Assembly: GCA_014529385.2 (NCBI GenBank)
Contig: CM043968.1
Coordinates: forward strand, 6,950,648-7,014,647
Direction: 5' to 3'
DNA: 64,000 nucleotides
DNA from: Adiantum capillus-veneris
Taxonomy: Eukaryota; Streptophyta; Polypodiopsida; Polypodiales; Pteridaceae
Shown here in pieces: positions 1 to 13,749 of this stretch. Every line of letters starts with the position of its first letter. Positions within the stretch are counted from its first letter, which is position 1. The translations under genes were made by a program, and so were the position numbers. Under the pieces are notes generated by a model, which saw only the letters and a program-made list of their open reading frames with translations, searched no databases and was not told the origin of the DNA.

Positions 1-1674
<1,674 letters not shown>

Positions 1675-2385
1675 CCAATTAATAGTATGGATCAAAGACC
1701 ATCCTTACCACGCAAGAACAACCATCGACTACACCACCAGCTACACAAAAAGTAGGACCATGCTACAAGTGTGAAAACAATCATTGGGCAAGAAATTGTC
1801 CTTATCAGGCAAAGAACATAGAGATAGTTGGATATTGTCTAGAACAAGGCATTACACCGCTCATTCCTAATTGTCCAAAACACCCAAACAACAAGGGGAA
1901 AGTAATAATGTATGTTGTAGGAGATTCCACAGGTGGTGTGCACGACGATGTGGTTAAGCCAAATGGCTCTCATCCCCCATGTTGTTGGTTCAATCCTTTA
2001 ACGTGGTAGGGGGGGCGAAGTAAACTTGGGTACCCAAGTTTACATTTTTTCCAACTTTACGTTGCCTAGGTTTGCTCGAGATCTACGGTGCTCAATTATA
2101 CCACCGTAGATCCCATCTCCTCCCATGCCCGTGTGAGATATATAGGTGAGGCTCCAAGGCACTACATCTCGAGAAGATAGCTTTGAAGCACATTTAAGCC
2201 TTGGAATAGGTGCCACAGTCCACATAGAAGGAGCCTTGGAATAGATGCCACACTCCACATAGAGCCAATTCACACGGGCGTCCGATTGGCAGCATGTTGG
2301 CAATGTGTTGCGAGTTGTTTTTATTCCCATGTGGAATTTTGTTAAAAAAATTTGCGCACAGGTTGCATCCCGGCTCCAGGCCTTG
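1675..2385 (+). pseudogene. gag zinc-knuckle remnant, direct repeat copy 1
   Basis: A plus-strand frame around 1751-1910 encodes a CCHC zinc knuckle (C-Y-K-C-x4-H-x4-C), the RNA-binding motif of retroelement Gag proteins. It is followed by a His/Pro/Asn-rich tail and then noncoding DNA with a two-unit ~38-bp tandem repeat (about 2190-2265). The whole 711-bp segment recurs at 5917-6626 with roughly 97% identity and both copies end at the same phrase, CCAGGCCTTG. The segment contains coding sequence, so it is not a pair of LTRs. I infer a duplicated or recombined fragment of one gag-bearing element. The family is not identified. Confidence 0.6.
2080..2112. repeat. short inverted repeat (11-bp arms)
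   Basis: GATCTACGGTG at 2080-2090 pairs with CACCGTAGATC at 2102-2112 across an 11-nt loop. It lies inside the duplicated segment and recurs in copy 2. It may be only a chance stem. Confidence 0.5.
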
Positions 2386-5216
2386 AACCAAAATTTGGGG
2401 ATTTTTTACTTTTTCTTATCCAAATCAAAAAAGATGGTAATAGCTTCCAAATAGCAGAGACTACAAGTTGACAAAGTTTCATGTCAAAAGGAGGTGGAAC
2501 ATGGATATGACATTCTCGTTGAAAATTGAACGATGAGTAGCAAACACATATGGAAACATATTCCTAAATTCAAATTTGCAAAAAGAGTTGAAAAAAGTGA
2601 CCAAAAGGGCCTAAAATAGAAGATAGCCAAAACCGCTAAAAGAGAACTAGAATTTTACTTTTGGATGACTTTTTCTTGTCCAAATCCAAAGAGATTTTGG
2701 AGATAGCCTAGAAATACCTTCATCTATGAGTGGTTTGATTTTGGGATCAAAGGCTAGATCTCCAAACATGGATCTGGATCAATGTCCCCATGGTGAAAGC
2801 TTGACCTAAAAGTTTCCCAAATTGTAGTGCATATATAAGGAAACATATCCCCAAGTCCAATTTTGAAAAAAATTGAGCAAATTTGGGTCAAAAGGCATCA
2901 AAATAGAAGACAATTTCAAATCCGTAGTTTAGACCTAGGATCTGGCATTTGACCAATCAAAACAATTCCAAATTCAAAAAGAATTGAGATATAGCTTGTA
3001 GACATAGAGTGTAACGAGCTCTCCAGAGATCAAGTCCCGATGTGGTGGAACATGGATCTCAATCCATGTCCCCCAACTTCAAAATTTGGTGAAAATTGAT
3101 ACAGAGCCTATAAATGACCTTGTCTATCTATTGCCAAAATTTGAAGTCAAAATTTGTCAGGGGGTCATGGACCGCGATTCCATGTAGCTCTTCTTCATAT
3201 TGGGGGTATCTCACTTGATGAGCTTGTAGATATACTTGAGTATATCTTATATATCAAGTTTGAGCTAAAAATACCCTCTTGGGACCAAGGTACAAGTAAA
3301 AGTTCATGTGTCCTTGTCTTGAGACTATTTTGAGTGTTGTTTCAAGTGCAATTCACCAAAATTTCTCTAAAATTTGTGACACAACTCCATTTTAGTCAAA
3401 TAAAGCTAGGATAAGAGCTTGTGAGCAATAGGACACAGCAACCATTCAGAGCCGAATTTGATAGGTTTTCTAATTCCAAAATTTTAGGATACCCAAAACC
3501 AGTTTCCATAGACTAAAGGGTCACAAAGCCTAAATTTTGAAGAGACCTGACCAAGGACAAAAAGAGATAACTTGCACTACGCCAAGGTGGGCCCGTCAAA
3601 TACTATCTTGAGAGTATTGAGTGATCCCTAACCATGATAAATGATCCACCACCAAGGTTTTCTACTCGACTCAGAGATATGAAAACCTTAAGAAATTTTG
3701 CAACACCTTTGATAGTGGGATTGCCTGAAAACGTCGAGACGTATCAAACATACAGCACCACATATTAAGGTATGGCTCATGGATCTTTGCCAAGTGATTA
3801 TTCACCTCATTAAGAACTAGCCATTATACACAACTCAAATGCTTGTTTCTAGAAACATAAGAGCAAAAATTGATAAAGACCTAGAGGAGAAGCATATGCT
3901 AATCAACAAACCCATCGTGAGATTCATCAAAACCAAAAAATCCATGAAATTTCTAATGGATTATGCTCATGAGGGCTTGTATAGGTTCACAAATGAGGAT
4001 CAACACCATAAGAACCTCTATGCATTCACGTACACAAATGCTTGGTAGATAAGTCTCAGATAAGTATGGACAAGAGTACAAACTTGTTGATCCAATTAAG
4101 ATATACATACAAGGGCACTATTGAGTGTGAGTGCACTATTGATCTTTGAGACCATAACACAAGGAGTTGAGATGCAATCTATGGGAAGAACGGGATTCAA
4201 CGAGTCTCTCAAATATACTTATGTTCTAGAGACTAAACTTATGGGTTCAATAGGACCATGATTCAGACATAGATCTCCAAAAATGGTACCAAAGCATACA
4301 TCAGAGAGGATTCCACTAGGTTTTTATCCGAGACAAGAAGAGAGAGCGAGAGACGTCTTTGCAAGAGACTCCAAATTGGTCAGATTAGTTATTGAACCAT
4401 GACAAATGAGACCATCTCAAGTGATCAAATGTGTCAAGACAAAGTCCCGGACAAAGTACAATGGGTGAGGGGACCCATACACATGTGTGTCAATGTTTAA
4501 ACAAGTGTTAAGAGCTAAACATGTAGCTGATTTTTATACACAATATGATGGATTTGGCGTAACACTAGTTTGGTACCACAATCGGACATTACAGTGTCCT
4601 TTTTGGATCATTTTGTAGAAAATATCAAGGCAAAATCATAATGATTTTCTACCAACATACATAGTCTGTGACTTGCCCCATGGGTATACTACATAAGAAA
4701 AACACTACAAAATTGTTTTGAGAATCACTATTTAACTAAAAAGAAGGTTCTTTAATACCATGTCTACAAAAGTGTATGTGGATTCTAATATGGGGTGCAT
4801 TAATCATATATATAAAAATTCGTTGGCTCTAAATTACACAAATAGGTGGTGTTTGTAAGTAGATAGAGTGGCACATGATAAAGTATTGTGACAAACAAAA
4901 TTCATTTGACGTAGGAAAAAATCCATTCAATATGAGTCGGTAGGACAAAAACAGGTAAAAAACAGGGGACACTAATAAATTGCAAAAACTTTTATATATA
5001 TAAAAAATGACTTTTCCCTACATATTTAAGTTTTCTCCATTGCTAGCTTTCCCAGAAAATTCCATTTGACATTGTTTGGAGCATAGATATAACCTATGAT
5101 TTTTTGGAGTTTTTGGACATTTCAGTGTCCAGGTATCAAAGTAGTGTTAGCTTTGGAAGGGATAGCATTTACTTGGTTAGAAACTAGCCTTTGAATATAG
5201 AGGTTTTTTTAAAATA
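2386..5216. other. noncoding retroelement-like spacer
   Basis: AT-rich DNA without a long frame. Phrases about fixed in order (an ACATGGAT phrase, then a GGAAACATAT phrase, then AAAATAGAAGA) recur near 2500-2640 and 2760-2920, suggesting an old imperfect duplication of about 300 bp. A 69-codon frame at 3839-4048 has no known motif. It lies between the two zinc-knuckle copies and may be interior of the same decayed element. Confidence 0.3.
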
Positions 5217-5759
5217 TTGAACAACTCTTGTAACAATTTGCAGAGGAGATCTCTAAGAGGGGGTCAAGCGCACAACACAATGTCATATATCTATGCTTTC
5301 CAGCAAAAGGATAATGAAAAGGTGAAAGAAGCACTGTTTCAATTCAAACAATACCTTGAGAGATATTATGCACGAGAATTACTTGCAGGAGGTACCACTT
5401 TTGAGCAAGTCATGACAGAAGCTTTGTACCTTGTGGAAAATTGTAAAGCTTATGGTGAGGTTATAGAGGATGTGGAAAACTACAACAAGCAATGTCTCCT
5501 CGTCTTCTAGTGAAACCAACAAACCAAAACTATGTGCGGGAGAGACCATATGGACCTCAAGCAGGGCATCAATTTCCAAGTCCAAGATTCCCAATGAGTC
5601 AAAATAGAATTTTGTTAGGCCTTGAGAGACTACAACGTATGTTAGGGCAACAACCATCTCTTATGAAGGATAGTAGAGTAGAAGTCAACTACACTCAACC
5701 AACTGAACCACATGAGAGTCAAGCATTGGTGATGAATTCTTTGTATAATTTATGACAAG
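5217..5759 (+). pseudogene. gag-like fragment
   Basis: Two overlapping plus-strand frames (5217-5510 and 5492-5755) read as one broken protein. The first part is helical and charged, with a segment about residues 30-90 that resembles the capsid-type part of retroelement Gag (lengths and pattern, not a firm motif). The second part is Pro/Gln-rich. A zinc knuckle follows about 200 bp downstream at 5917-6200 on the same strand, which is the normal Gag order. A shift near 5500 and stops near 5757 break the gene. No protease, RT or integrase follows, so the element is truncated or replaced. Confidence 0.45.
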
Positions 5760-5916
5760 CCTAGAGATACCTACGGAATGATGCTAGAGAGTAGCCCTTA
5801 TGCTAGAGATATCCATCCTTCATGGTAGAGTTTATAATTGATTGCACAACCATCTTATGTACCACAAACCATGAGAAATCATTATTTCATGAATGAGAAC
5901 ACCTTAATGTTCATAG

Positions 5917-6626
5917 CCAATTAACAGTATGGATCAAAGACCATCCTTACCACACAAGAACAACCATCGACTACACCACCAGCTACACAAAAAGTAGGAC
6001 CATGCTACAAGTGTGAAAACAATCATTGGGCAAGAAATTGTCCTTATCTGGCAAAGAACATAGAGATAGTTGGATATTGTCTAGAACAAGGCATTACACC
6101 ACTCATTCCTAATTGTCCAAAACACCCAAACAACAAGGGGAAAGTAATAATGTATGTTGTAGGAGATTCCACAGGTGGTGTGCACGACGATGTGGTTAAG
6201 CCAAATGGCTCTCATCCCCCATGTTGTTGGTTCAATCCTTTAACGTGGGAGGGGGGGCGGAGTAAAATTAAGTACCCAAGTTTACATTTTTTCCAACTTT
6301 ACGTTGCCTAGGTTTGCTCGAGATCTACGGTGCTCAATTATACCACCGTAGATCCCATCTCCTCCCATGCCCGTGTGAGATATATAGGTGAGGCTCCAAG
6401 GCACTACATCTCGAGAAGATAGCTTTTGAAGCACATTTAAGCCTTGGAATAGGTGCCACACTCCACATAGAAGGAGCCTTGGAATAGATGCCACACTCCA
6501 CATAGATCCAATTCACACAGGCGTCCGATTGGCAGCATGTTGGCAATGTGTTGCGAGTTGTTTTTATTCCCATGTGGAATTTTGTTAAAAAAGTTGCACA
6601 CAGGTTGCATCCCGGCTCCAGGCCTT
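5917..6626 (+). pseudogene. gag zinc-knuckle remnant, direct repeat copy 2
   Basis: Second copy of the segment at 1675-2385, 710 bp and about 97% identical, again with the CCHC knuckle (C-Y-K-C-x4-H-x4-C) near 6000-6045. Differences are mostly single bases plus a 3-bp length change near 6590. This copy follows the gag-like fragment in the expected order, so it is probably the original location. Confidence 0.6.
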
Positions 6627-7561
<935 letters not shown>

Positions 7562-7564
7562 GAC

Positions 7565-8624
7565 ATGGACTCGCAAGGTTTGGACTTGAACAATGAGTGC
7601 TCCCAATTTGATGATGATAGTTACATTCCATCAAGCCAACTGGAGCAATTAGTTTCTTCTCCCTCGGCCGATGGCTTTCTTGTACATACACCCATGTTGT
7701 ATGATCGAATGTCAGCTACCGTTCATGCCAGGATACACCCTCCAGTAACTTCCATTGGCACATTGCCTCACCTGATCCTTGCTACTTCAAATAGGTCACG
7801 TCCTCCAAGAACTCTCATCAATCAACGTGCATATTGTGGAGGGTTGAATTCTGCATTTCGGCCATCAAGGTTTTCGTCTCCATTGCCCACGCACCCGCCT
7901 CATCCAAGTCAATTGTTGTACAACATCAGCCCAGCTGGGATGGCACGACCAAGAAGCTCTCCTTTTATACTTCAAATGCATGGATTGAGCCAAAGTATGC
8001 CATTTCCTTCACAACCTAATGGCAGTAATATGGCTTCCTTTACGTCGACCGATGGTTTGCCTCCATCTCCTCAAATGGACACTCCATCAAGTTAGTCACA
8101 TAGGGAAACAGATATTGAGAGGGAGACTAACAACAATGATGGTCTCAATGGCACATTGGAAGGCCTATCAGCTAAGGATACTTAGGTGGATGAACGTGGG
8201 ATGATCAAAACAGTATTTCACAAGACAATTGGGATGCAAAAGAGACTGATGTGTTGGTTGCAACTAAGTTGGAGATGAAAGACATCATCGAGTATGGAGG
8301 GCTGGTCGTGAAGATGAGAACCAAAAAACGCCGCTCATTGCAAAATATGTGTCACGTCAAATATGCATCGCACTAGCAAGCAATGCATGAATAGATGGAT
8401 AGGTTTTTCAGGAAATGGAAAGCAATATACGACTAGGAACACCACATTCCATCGGGTCATGGTTCCCACTAGCAGTTGTCTGTCAGGGAACAAAGAGCAA
8501 AGAAGCTTCCAACTAGCTTCTCCAGCAAAATGTTTGCGATGATTGAAGTAAGGTATGGAGACTCTAAGGCAAGCAATCAATCCTGGGGATGGGTTGTTCG
8601 ACACATCCTCTGATTGCAACCAAG
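7565..8624 (+). pseudogene. Harbinger ORF1-like Myb/trihelix protein, exon 1
   Basis: The frame from ATG 7565 runs 176 codons (Ser/Pro-rich, disordered) to a stop at 8093-8095 and continues in phase to another stop near 8184. Past a shift near 8215 comes a Myb/SANT or trihelix-like region: NWDAKETDVLVATK, then a basic segment, QCMNRW, and a KKLPTSFS-type stretch (8225-8600). Several in-frame stops replace positions where the family has Trp or similar, so the copy is dead. The exon ends at a clean donor CAAG/GTATAT (8624/8625) and joins in phase to 12311. Such proteins bind DNA and assist Harbinger transposase nuclear entry and end recognition. A host trihelix pseudogene is possible. Confidence 0.55.
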
Positions 8625-8710
8625 GTATATGGTTTGAAATCCATGCTTGTTTACTTCTCCCATATTTAGTGAATGGTTGGACCCAGTAGTCACTTCATTT
8701 ATGGCCTTTT

Positions 8711-8718
8711 GTTGCCCA
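8711..8718. repeat. hAT target-site duplication, left
   Basis: GTTGCCCA directly before the hAT terminus; the same 8 bases follow the other end at 12296-12303. Eight bp is the hAT signature. Confidence 0.88.
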
Positions 8719-9111
8719 CAAGGTTGCATCATTACATATGTACCTTACCTTTCCGTACGGTATGGTAAGGGTACGCACGATACGGTTTCATACGGTGCTT
8801 CAATAAAAAAAATCCGAATGTGTAGCATTAGGGTGCGGACCTGGAACACAAGTCGATTTGGGGCCTTTTGGTGGTCTGGAATGTTAATAGGCTAATAGCC
8901 CAAGGATGTATGCCTTATACTCACTGCACGTAGCTTTCCAGAGAGCAATAGAGACTGCAGAGAAGTTCATAGACAGGACTCAAGAGTCGTTTCCCGCGTA
9001 GAAAGGTAAGCTCCGCTCTTTTTCTTGCCCCTCCCACTCTTTCTCCTTACGTTGCACATACTCTTCGCGACACCCCTCCCTCTATTTGTCATGTGTTTGC
9101 ACTCTTCGCAG

Positions 9112-9420
9112 AAATTCATCATACCACACAAGACCAACCCCAACTGGAAGCTCCACACTAATGTGTTGAGCGTAGTCATGATTGCTTCCCAGCAAGGTTC
9201 CGACACGTGCTTATGGCAATGCAAGTATTGCAGGATCCAACACACCATTACCATAACGTGAGTCAAGAGGCACTTGACCGGCATTGACTGATCAGATTGG
9301 TGCTTGTGAAAAAATACCAAAGCCCTTGAGGGAGCAACTCATTGAGGAGTATTTTCTCGAGAGGTGCATCTATAGTGCAGGGTACTCCCAACATGCAGGA
9401 TGCTTTACACGATGCTTTTG
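9112..9420 (+). pseudogene. hAT transposase, BED zinc-finger part
   Basis: A plus-strand reading gives a BED-type finger: LWQCKYC (C-x2-C) near 9211-9231, then VKRHLTG near 9262-9282 with the zinc-binding His, then CEKIPKPLREQL near 9307-9345, the usual Cys-x-x-IP tail of plant BED domains. The three pieces lie in different frames with a stop between, so the region is broken by small indels. BED fingers bind the ends of hAT elements. Confidence 0.65.
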
Positions 9421-9708
9421 TTGGAGACTTGGAGAGTCTAGGTATGCAGACACAGGCTGGGGAAGGTTCGGCTTCCATGCAACCCCCTACTGGTAGGAAG
9501 AGGGCACATGTTGGTGACGATGATGATGACCTCTTACCACGTGATACAGGTACATCTAACAAACCAATGCAGACCACTTTGCCTAGTCGCATCTCTTCAC
9601 AGGCTTGGACTAAAGAGCGTCAGGAGGGTGGCACAGATGGAGATATGTGGCACTCTTATTGAGTGCAACATATCTTTCAATGTTTTACACACAGATCAAT
9701 GAAAAAGA

Positions 9709-10560
9709 ATGGTAAAAGCAATTTCACAGGTTGGGCCTACTGACACATGGACCGGTCTTGATTACACCAAGATGCGGACCACCATGTTAGATGAGCAAAA
9801 GGCCTTAATTGAAAAGGAACTTACTCCAGTGAAATCAAGATGGAAGGAGTTTGGATGCACCATTATCTCAAATGGTTGGACCGACATTCGCAGACGCCAC
9901 ATAATAAATATTCTTGTGTCCTCTTGTTTGGGCACCTATTTCTTGCGTGCTGTGGATGTAAGAAAACCAGGGGAGAAGATCACAGCTGAGTTCATATATG
10001 GTCACATCAAAGCAGTGATAGAGGAGGTTGGCAAGGAGAATGTTGTGTAGGTGGTGACAAATAATGCGGCAAATTGCAAGGCAAGGAAAAGTTTCCCGGC
10101 ATAGTGTGGACTCCGTGTACTGCATATTGTTTAGATTTTCTTATGGAGGATATTGGGAAACTTTCATGGGTGCAGCCCATTGTTGCAGATGCTACGAAGG
10201 TCACCACGCTCTTCCGCAAAAAGCATCAGGTGCTTCTTATTTTTCGTAGCCATAGTACTTTGGATATGGTGCGCCCTTCCAAAACTAGGTTTGTGTACAT
10301 TTACTTGGTTTTTCAGAGGCTCTACAAGCTTAAATATCCACTCCTTCAGACATTTGTGGATCCAAAATGGCGGCAGATGTCTAAATCCCAGGAGGAGCCT
10401 ACAAAGCACTTGCAGAGGCGGGTCCTTGATGAGAGTTTTTGGTAGGAGGTGCATGCTCTTTCAGTGGCACTTAAGCATGTGTACGTCCTCCTTCGACTTA
10501 CAGATATGGAGGGATCGACCTTGGGTCTAGTCTTTCATTTGTTTTTGCAGATGAAAGACC
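9709..10560 (+). pseudogene. hAT transposase, DUF659/catalytic part
   Basis: Frame 9709-10050 carries a DUF659-type core with NGWTDIRRRHIIN, where the family has DGWTD, followed by an ENVV-stop-VVTNNAANC stretch where the family has VVTDNA. Both positions are catalytic Asp in active hAT transposases and both are Asn here (GAT to AAT). The stop at 10048 fits CAG to TAG. After a shift the product continues at 10074-10445 with EDIGKLSWVQPIV and a KTRF motif, ending at TAG 10443. The protein cannot be catalytic. Domain order and sequence leave little doubt about the family. Confidence 0.75.
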
Positions 10561-10646
10561 ATATCTCCAAATGCTCCTTGTTGACTGGTGATCGGTAAGA
10601 GGTTCCCTCTTTATGAACTACTATGATACTATCTATCAATGATTGA

Positions 10647-11802
10647 GTGTACACTATGGACTTTAATTGCTATGCTCAACTCAATTTCAGTCGATACAAT
10701 ATATTGGAGTGTGTGGAGAGACGATGGACTTTCATGAGCCATCCCATCCATGCGATGGCCACCATGCTTCATCCTCTCTACAGGTCGCCAAAGCTATGGA
10801 GTGATACCTTCCTCAGCACAAAACAATCTGAGTATGTTGGGCTTATGTTTTCACAGGATGATCAGCTTCAGATAGATAGGGATTTCACCAACTACATGAA
10901 CGGCATCGGTGTTTCTTTTACGAGGGCAGTAGCCTCAAGGAAGGAAGCCACAAAGTTTCCTTTGACATGGTGGCACTCGTATGGGAGGGTTGATCTTCCT
11001 AACCTCTCATGCCAAGCTCTTCGTGTTCTTTCTCAGGTAAAAGTCCATTTAACATTATACTTTTTCATCTTTATATTACAACACAATCATAAATTCCACT
11101 TACTTAATTTTGCACACAGGATTGCTCGGCTGGAGCATGTGAGCGCAATTGGAGCTCTTACTCTCTCATCCACACGAAGATTCAAAATCTCCTTAGCACT
11201 TCTCAATTGGAGAAGTTGGTGTTTTTTAGGGCTAACATGAGGCTCGAGCGGAGTTACCAATCTTTGGGGCAACCCAAACAGGTAAATGAATCGTCTTATG
11301 GCTGCTGGCATAAACACATATTATAACTTTTTTGTTCACTACCATTTATTTTACTCTTGAACAGGTGGATGTGACACAGCTCAAGATGGTAGATGATCCT
11401 ACTCCAGAGGAGATTGACCGACAGATTAGAGACGAGCAGGAGGCGATTCTCAGAGAGCTGCATAGGGAGCTTGAGAGTGTGGATCGTCATGTGACCAGAT
11501 CACGTGCATGAGCTCTCAACATTCCTCTATGTCCGACGCTTCCAGATGCAGACATTGTGAGACGAGAGAGTATTCGTTTGGGGAAGCTTCCTGTTCTCTC
11601 CTCTCGCCCACGAGAAAATGAAGTTGTCCAACTCATTCACACCGAGATTGTTGATTTCTCTGAGGAGGCTAGCGGTGCAGAGGTGCTTGTTCCAGATGCC
11701 ATTGTTGTTGAGCCAGAGTTTGATGAAGAGGGCAATGTCCTTGATGATGGGGGCATGCTCTCTACCGAGGATTCATCTTCAGCATCTGACACAGACTTTT
11801 GA
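10647..11802 (+). pseudogene. hAT transposase, C-terminal dimerisation part
   Basis: The 10647-11036 exon encodes the HPIHAMATMLHP and WWHSYG motifs of the hAT C-terminal domain. A GT-AG intron (11037-11119) leads to exon 11120-11281 with CERNWSSYSLIHTK, the most conserved hAT dimerisation motif. A second intron (11282-11364) leads to an acidic tail from 11365. A TGA at 11509-11511 interrupts the tail, which then continues in the same frame to a stop at 11800-11802 (Glu/Asp/Ser-rich end). CGA to TGA is the likely change. Introns are intact although the coding sequence is dead. Confidence 0.78.
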
Positions 11803-12295
11803 GGCTATAGGCATGCCGCCTAATAGCCTATGTGCATGCTTTGGAGAGCAGCAGACTTTTATTGTGTTTCATTAATTTGTTTCAGTTTGTATGGCATATA
11901 CAATGCCGGCTTGTGGCTGATGCCATAGACATTATGCTTGTAGTTGAGTTTGGACGGTTGTACATGTGTTTCATTGTTTTGTTTTAGTTTGTATTGGATT
12001 TACAGTGCCGGCTTTTGGCTGATGCCACTGACAGTATGCTTGTATTTGAACTTGGTTTTATGATTTATCATTGAGGCTTGAGGCATTTGAGTTTTATGTC
12101 CAATTGTCAATATGTTCATTTTCAGCATTGTAATTTGTAATGTAAATTTGTTTATGAGTCTATGGGTTTTTCACTAAAACATGAGTTTTTTTACAAATGG
12201 TATGTACCTATTACGTACCTGAAAGGTGGTTCAATACGGAAGTACGTTTTGTACATACCTAAAACATGTCGTACACTACGTACCTTTCCACCTTG

Positions 12296-12303
12296 GTTGC
12301 CCA
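12296..12303. repeat. hAT target-site duplication, right
   Basis: GTTGCCCA, identical to 8711-8718. Confidence 0.88.
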
Positions 12304-12310
12304 TGTGCAG

Positions 12311-12727
12311 ATGCGGCCTCAGTGGCTGTAACAACAATAGAAGAGCTAGGGGAGAATCCGCGAGGCAATCCACCTACAATTGCCAGCGAGGGAGCCAACA
12401 CAGAGAAGAAAAGAACTAGTGGTCATAAGAGGAAACAACCAGTAAGATTGAGGATTGGCAAGGACCAAGAGGAGGTGAATTGGCAACTTGTGGATTGGTT
12501 TGAACAGTCGGACAATAAGAGAATTTCTTGGGAGAAAGAGGTCGTCCAGAACAATCACCAAGAATTTGCAGCAAACCTTGAGCTTCAATGTAGCCGCCTT
12601 GAGCTCGAAACGTAGACGAAGTGAAGAGAGGCGGGAGATTGAGCAGGGATCGAACATGGCCCTTTTTGAGATCGCATCCTCCATAAAAAGCCTGGCAAAT
12701 GTGCTTAAGGATGACGGCCAAAAGTGA
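12311..12727 (+). pseudogene. Harbinger ORF1-like protein, exon 2
   Basis: Begins directly after the acceptor TGTGCAG and joins exon 1 in phase (DCNQ then DAASVAV). The product is a charged linker, a basic stretch (KRTSGHKRKQP near 12411-12440) that could be a nuclear localisation signal, and a helical tail rich in Glu, Arg and Gln of the type that ends many trihelix/Myb-like proteins. A shift at a stop near 12613 separates the last 40 residues, which end at 12727. The hAT insertion lies between the two exons, 15 bases from this acceptor. Confidence 0.5.
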
Positions 12728-12739
12728 AAAGAAGGCAAA

Positions 12740-13749
12740 CAATGGAGACTGAAATTTATTTTTTCAAATGGTTATGTAGGTTTTGGAAACGGTTTTCATC
12801 ATTCTTTTCTTGAAACGGTGATGCTCAATTTTTTGTTTCCATGAAGTATGGTGCTAGAATTTTTCCACCACATTTTTTACTTGTATCTGGTTGTCGAACG
12901 TTCTTGATTTCGTGGAAGATTAAGTGGTGTGTTAATTGTTCATTTCCATGACCTATAGGCTATGTACAAGCTAGCTGGCTGTTTTTGTGTGCTCTGTACA
13001 CTACTTTCCATATAATTACATGTTCTCCAAGCACACTGCTTTGTTACAAAAGGTCAAAGTAAAGATGTTGAAGCCATATATTATGCTTGATGGTCGTTTG
13101 TAGCTTTGTAGTCATGAACTAGTATTCACGCATGCTGATTGTATAGGCACCGGTGACCACTAGTCTATTCATTGAACTATAACTTAATGTACAATACTTT
13201 CAATGTATGTGCTAATTGTATTATTGTACAATGTTACAAGTGATCAACAAAGAACTCCAATTCCGTGCAATAGACTTTCAATGTATGCACTGCAATGTCG
13301 ATGCTCCAAGAGGCAATAAGATAACAACATCTGCAAACAACAATGCATGATACGTCCTCCTCATGCATAGCAAAATTCGAAGGCTTTGTATTAGCGTGAA
13401 AATGCAGACTTGTCGATGACATGTGACGATACATATAATTGATCTCTCAAGTAATGCTTCATAGCTCAAACAAAGATGCTTATACAAACAAAAGCATCAA
13501 GAGACCCGCATTGAAGGAGTAGAGTTAAATCATCAATTGAAGTTGGCTAGAAATGGAAGTTTGCAAGTTTACAAAAATCGATGGAACACCCTGCCAACTA
13601 CCACAGTAGACATTTATTGATATGTTTCATCCAGTGCAAAAGTCGAGGTGCAACTCACTAATCAAGCATTGCCCTCTTCCAAGGACTTCGCTAGAGAGTC
13701 TCTCATGGCCAATGGATTTGCTTGAGCCGCGTTTCCAGGAGGGTAAACT
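12740..13749. other. convergent intergenic stretch between ORF1 and transposase
   Basis: Noncoding, presumably the shared 3' regions of the two Harbinger genes. No terminator, repeat or RNA gene recognised. Confidence 0.4.

Larger units (their letters stand above)
8719..12295 (+). mobile_element. hAT transposon, 3,577 bp, inserted in ORF1 intron
   Basis: Termini CAAGGTTG (8719) and, read from the other side, CAAGGTGG (12295) form short imperfect inverted repeats. Exact 8-bp duplications GTTGCCCA flank the element. Removing the element and one duplication restores an intron 3' end TTGTTGCCCATGTGCAG next to exon 2 of ORF1. Inside, on the plus strand, is a decayed transposase with BED finger, DUF659-like and hAT C-terminal dimerisation regions. 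Subterminal DNA on both sides is rich in GTACGTACC-like phrases, likely transposase binding sites. It has lost the ability to encode active transposase (see next entries), so it could move only in trans. Confidence 0.85.
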
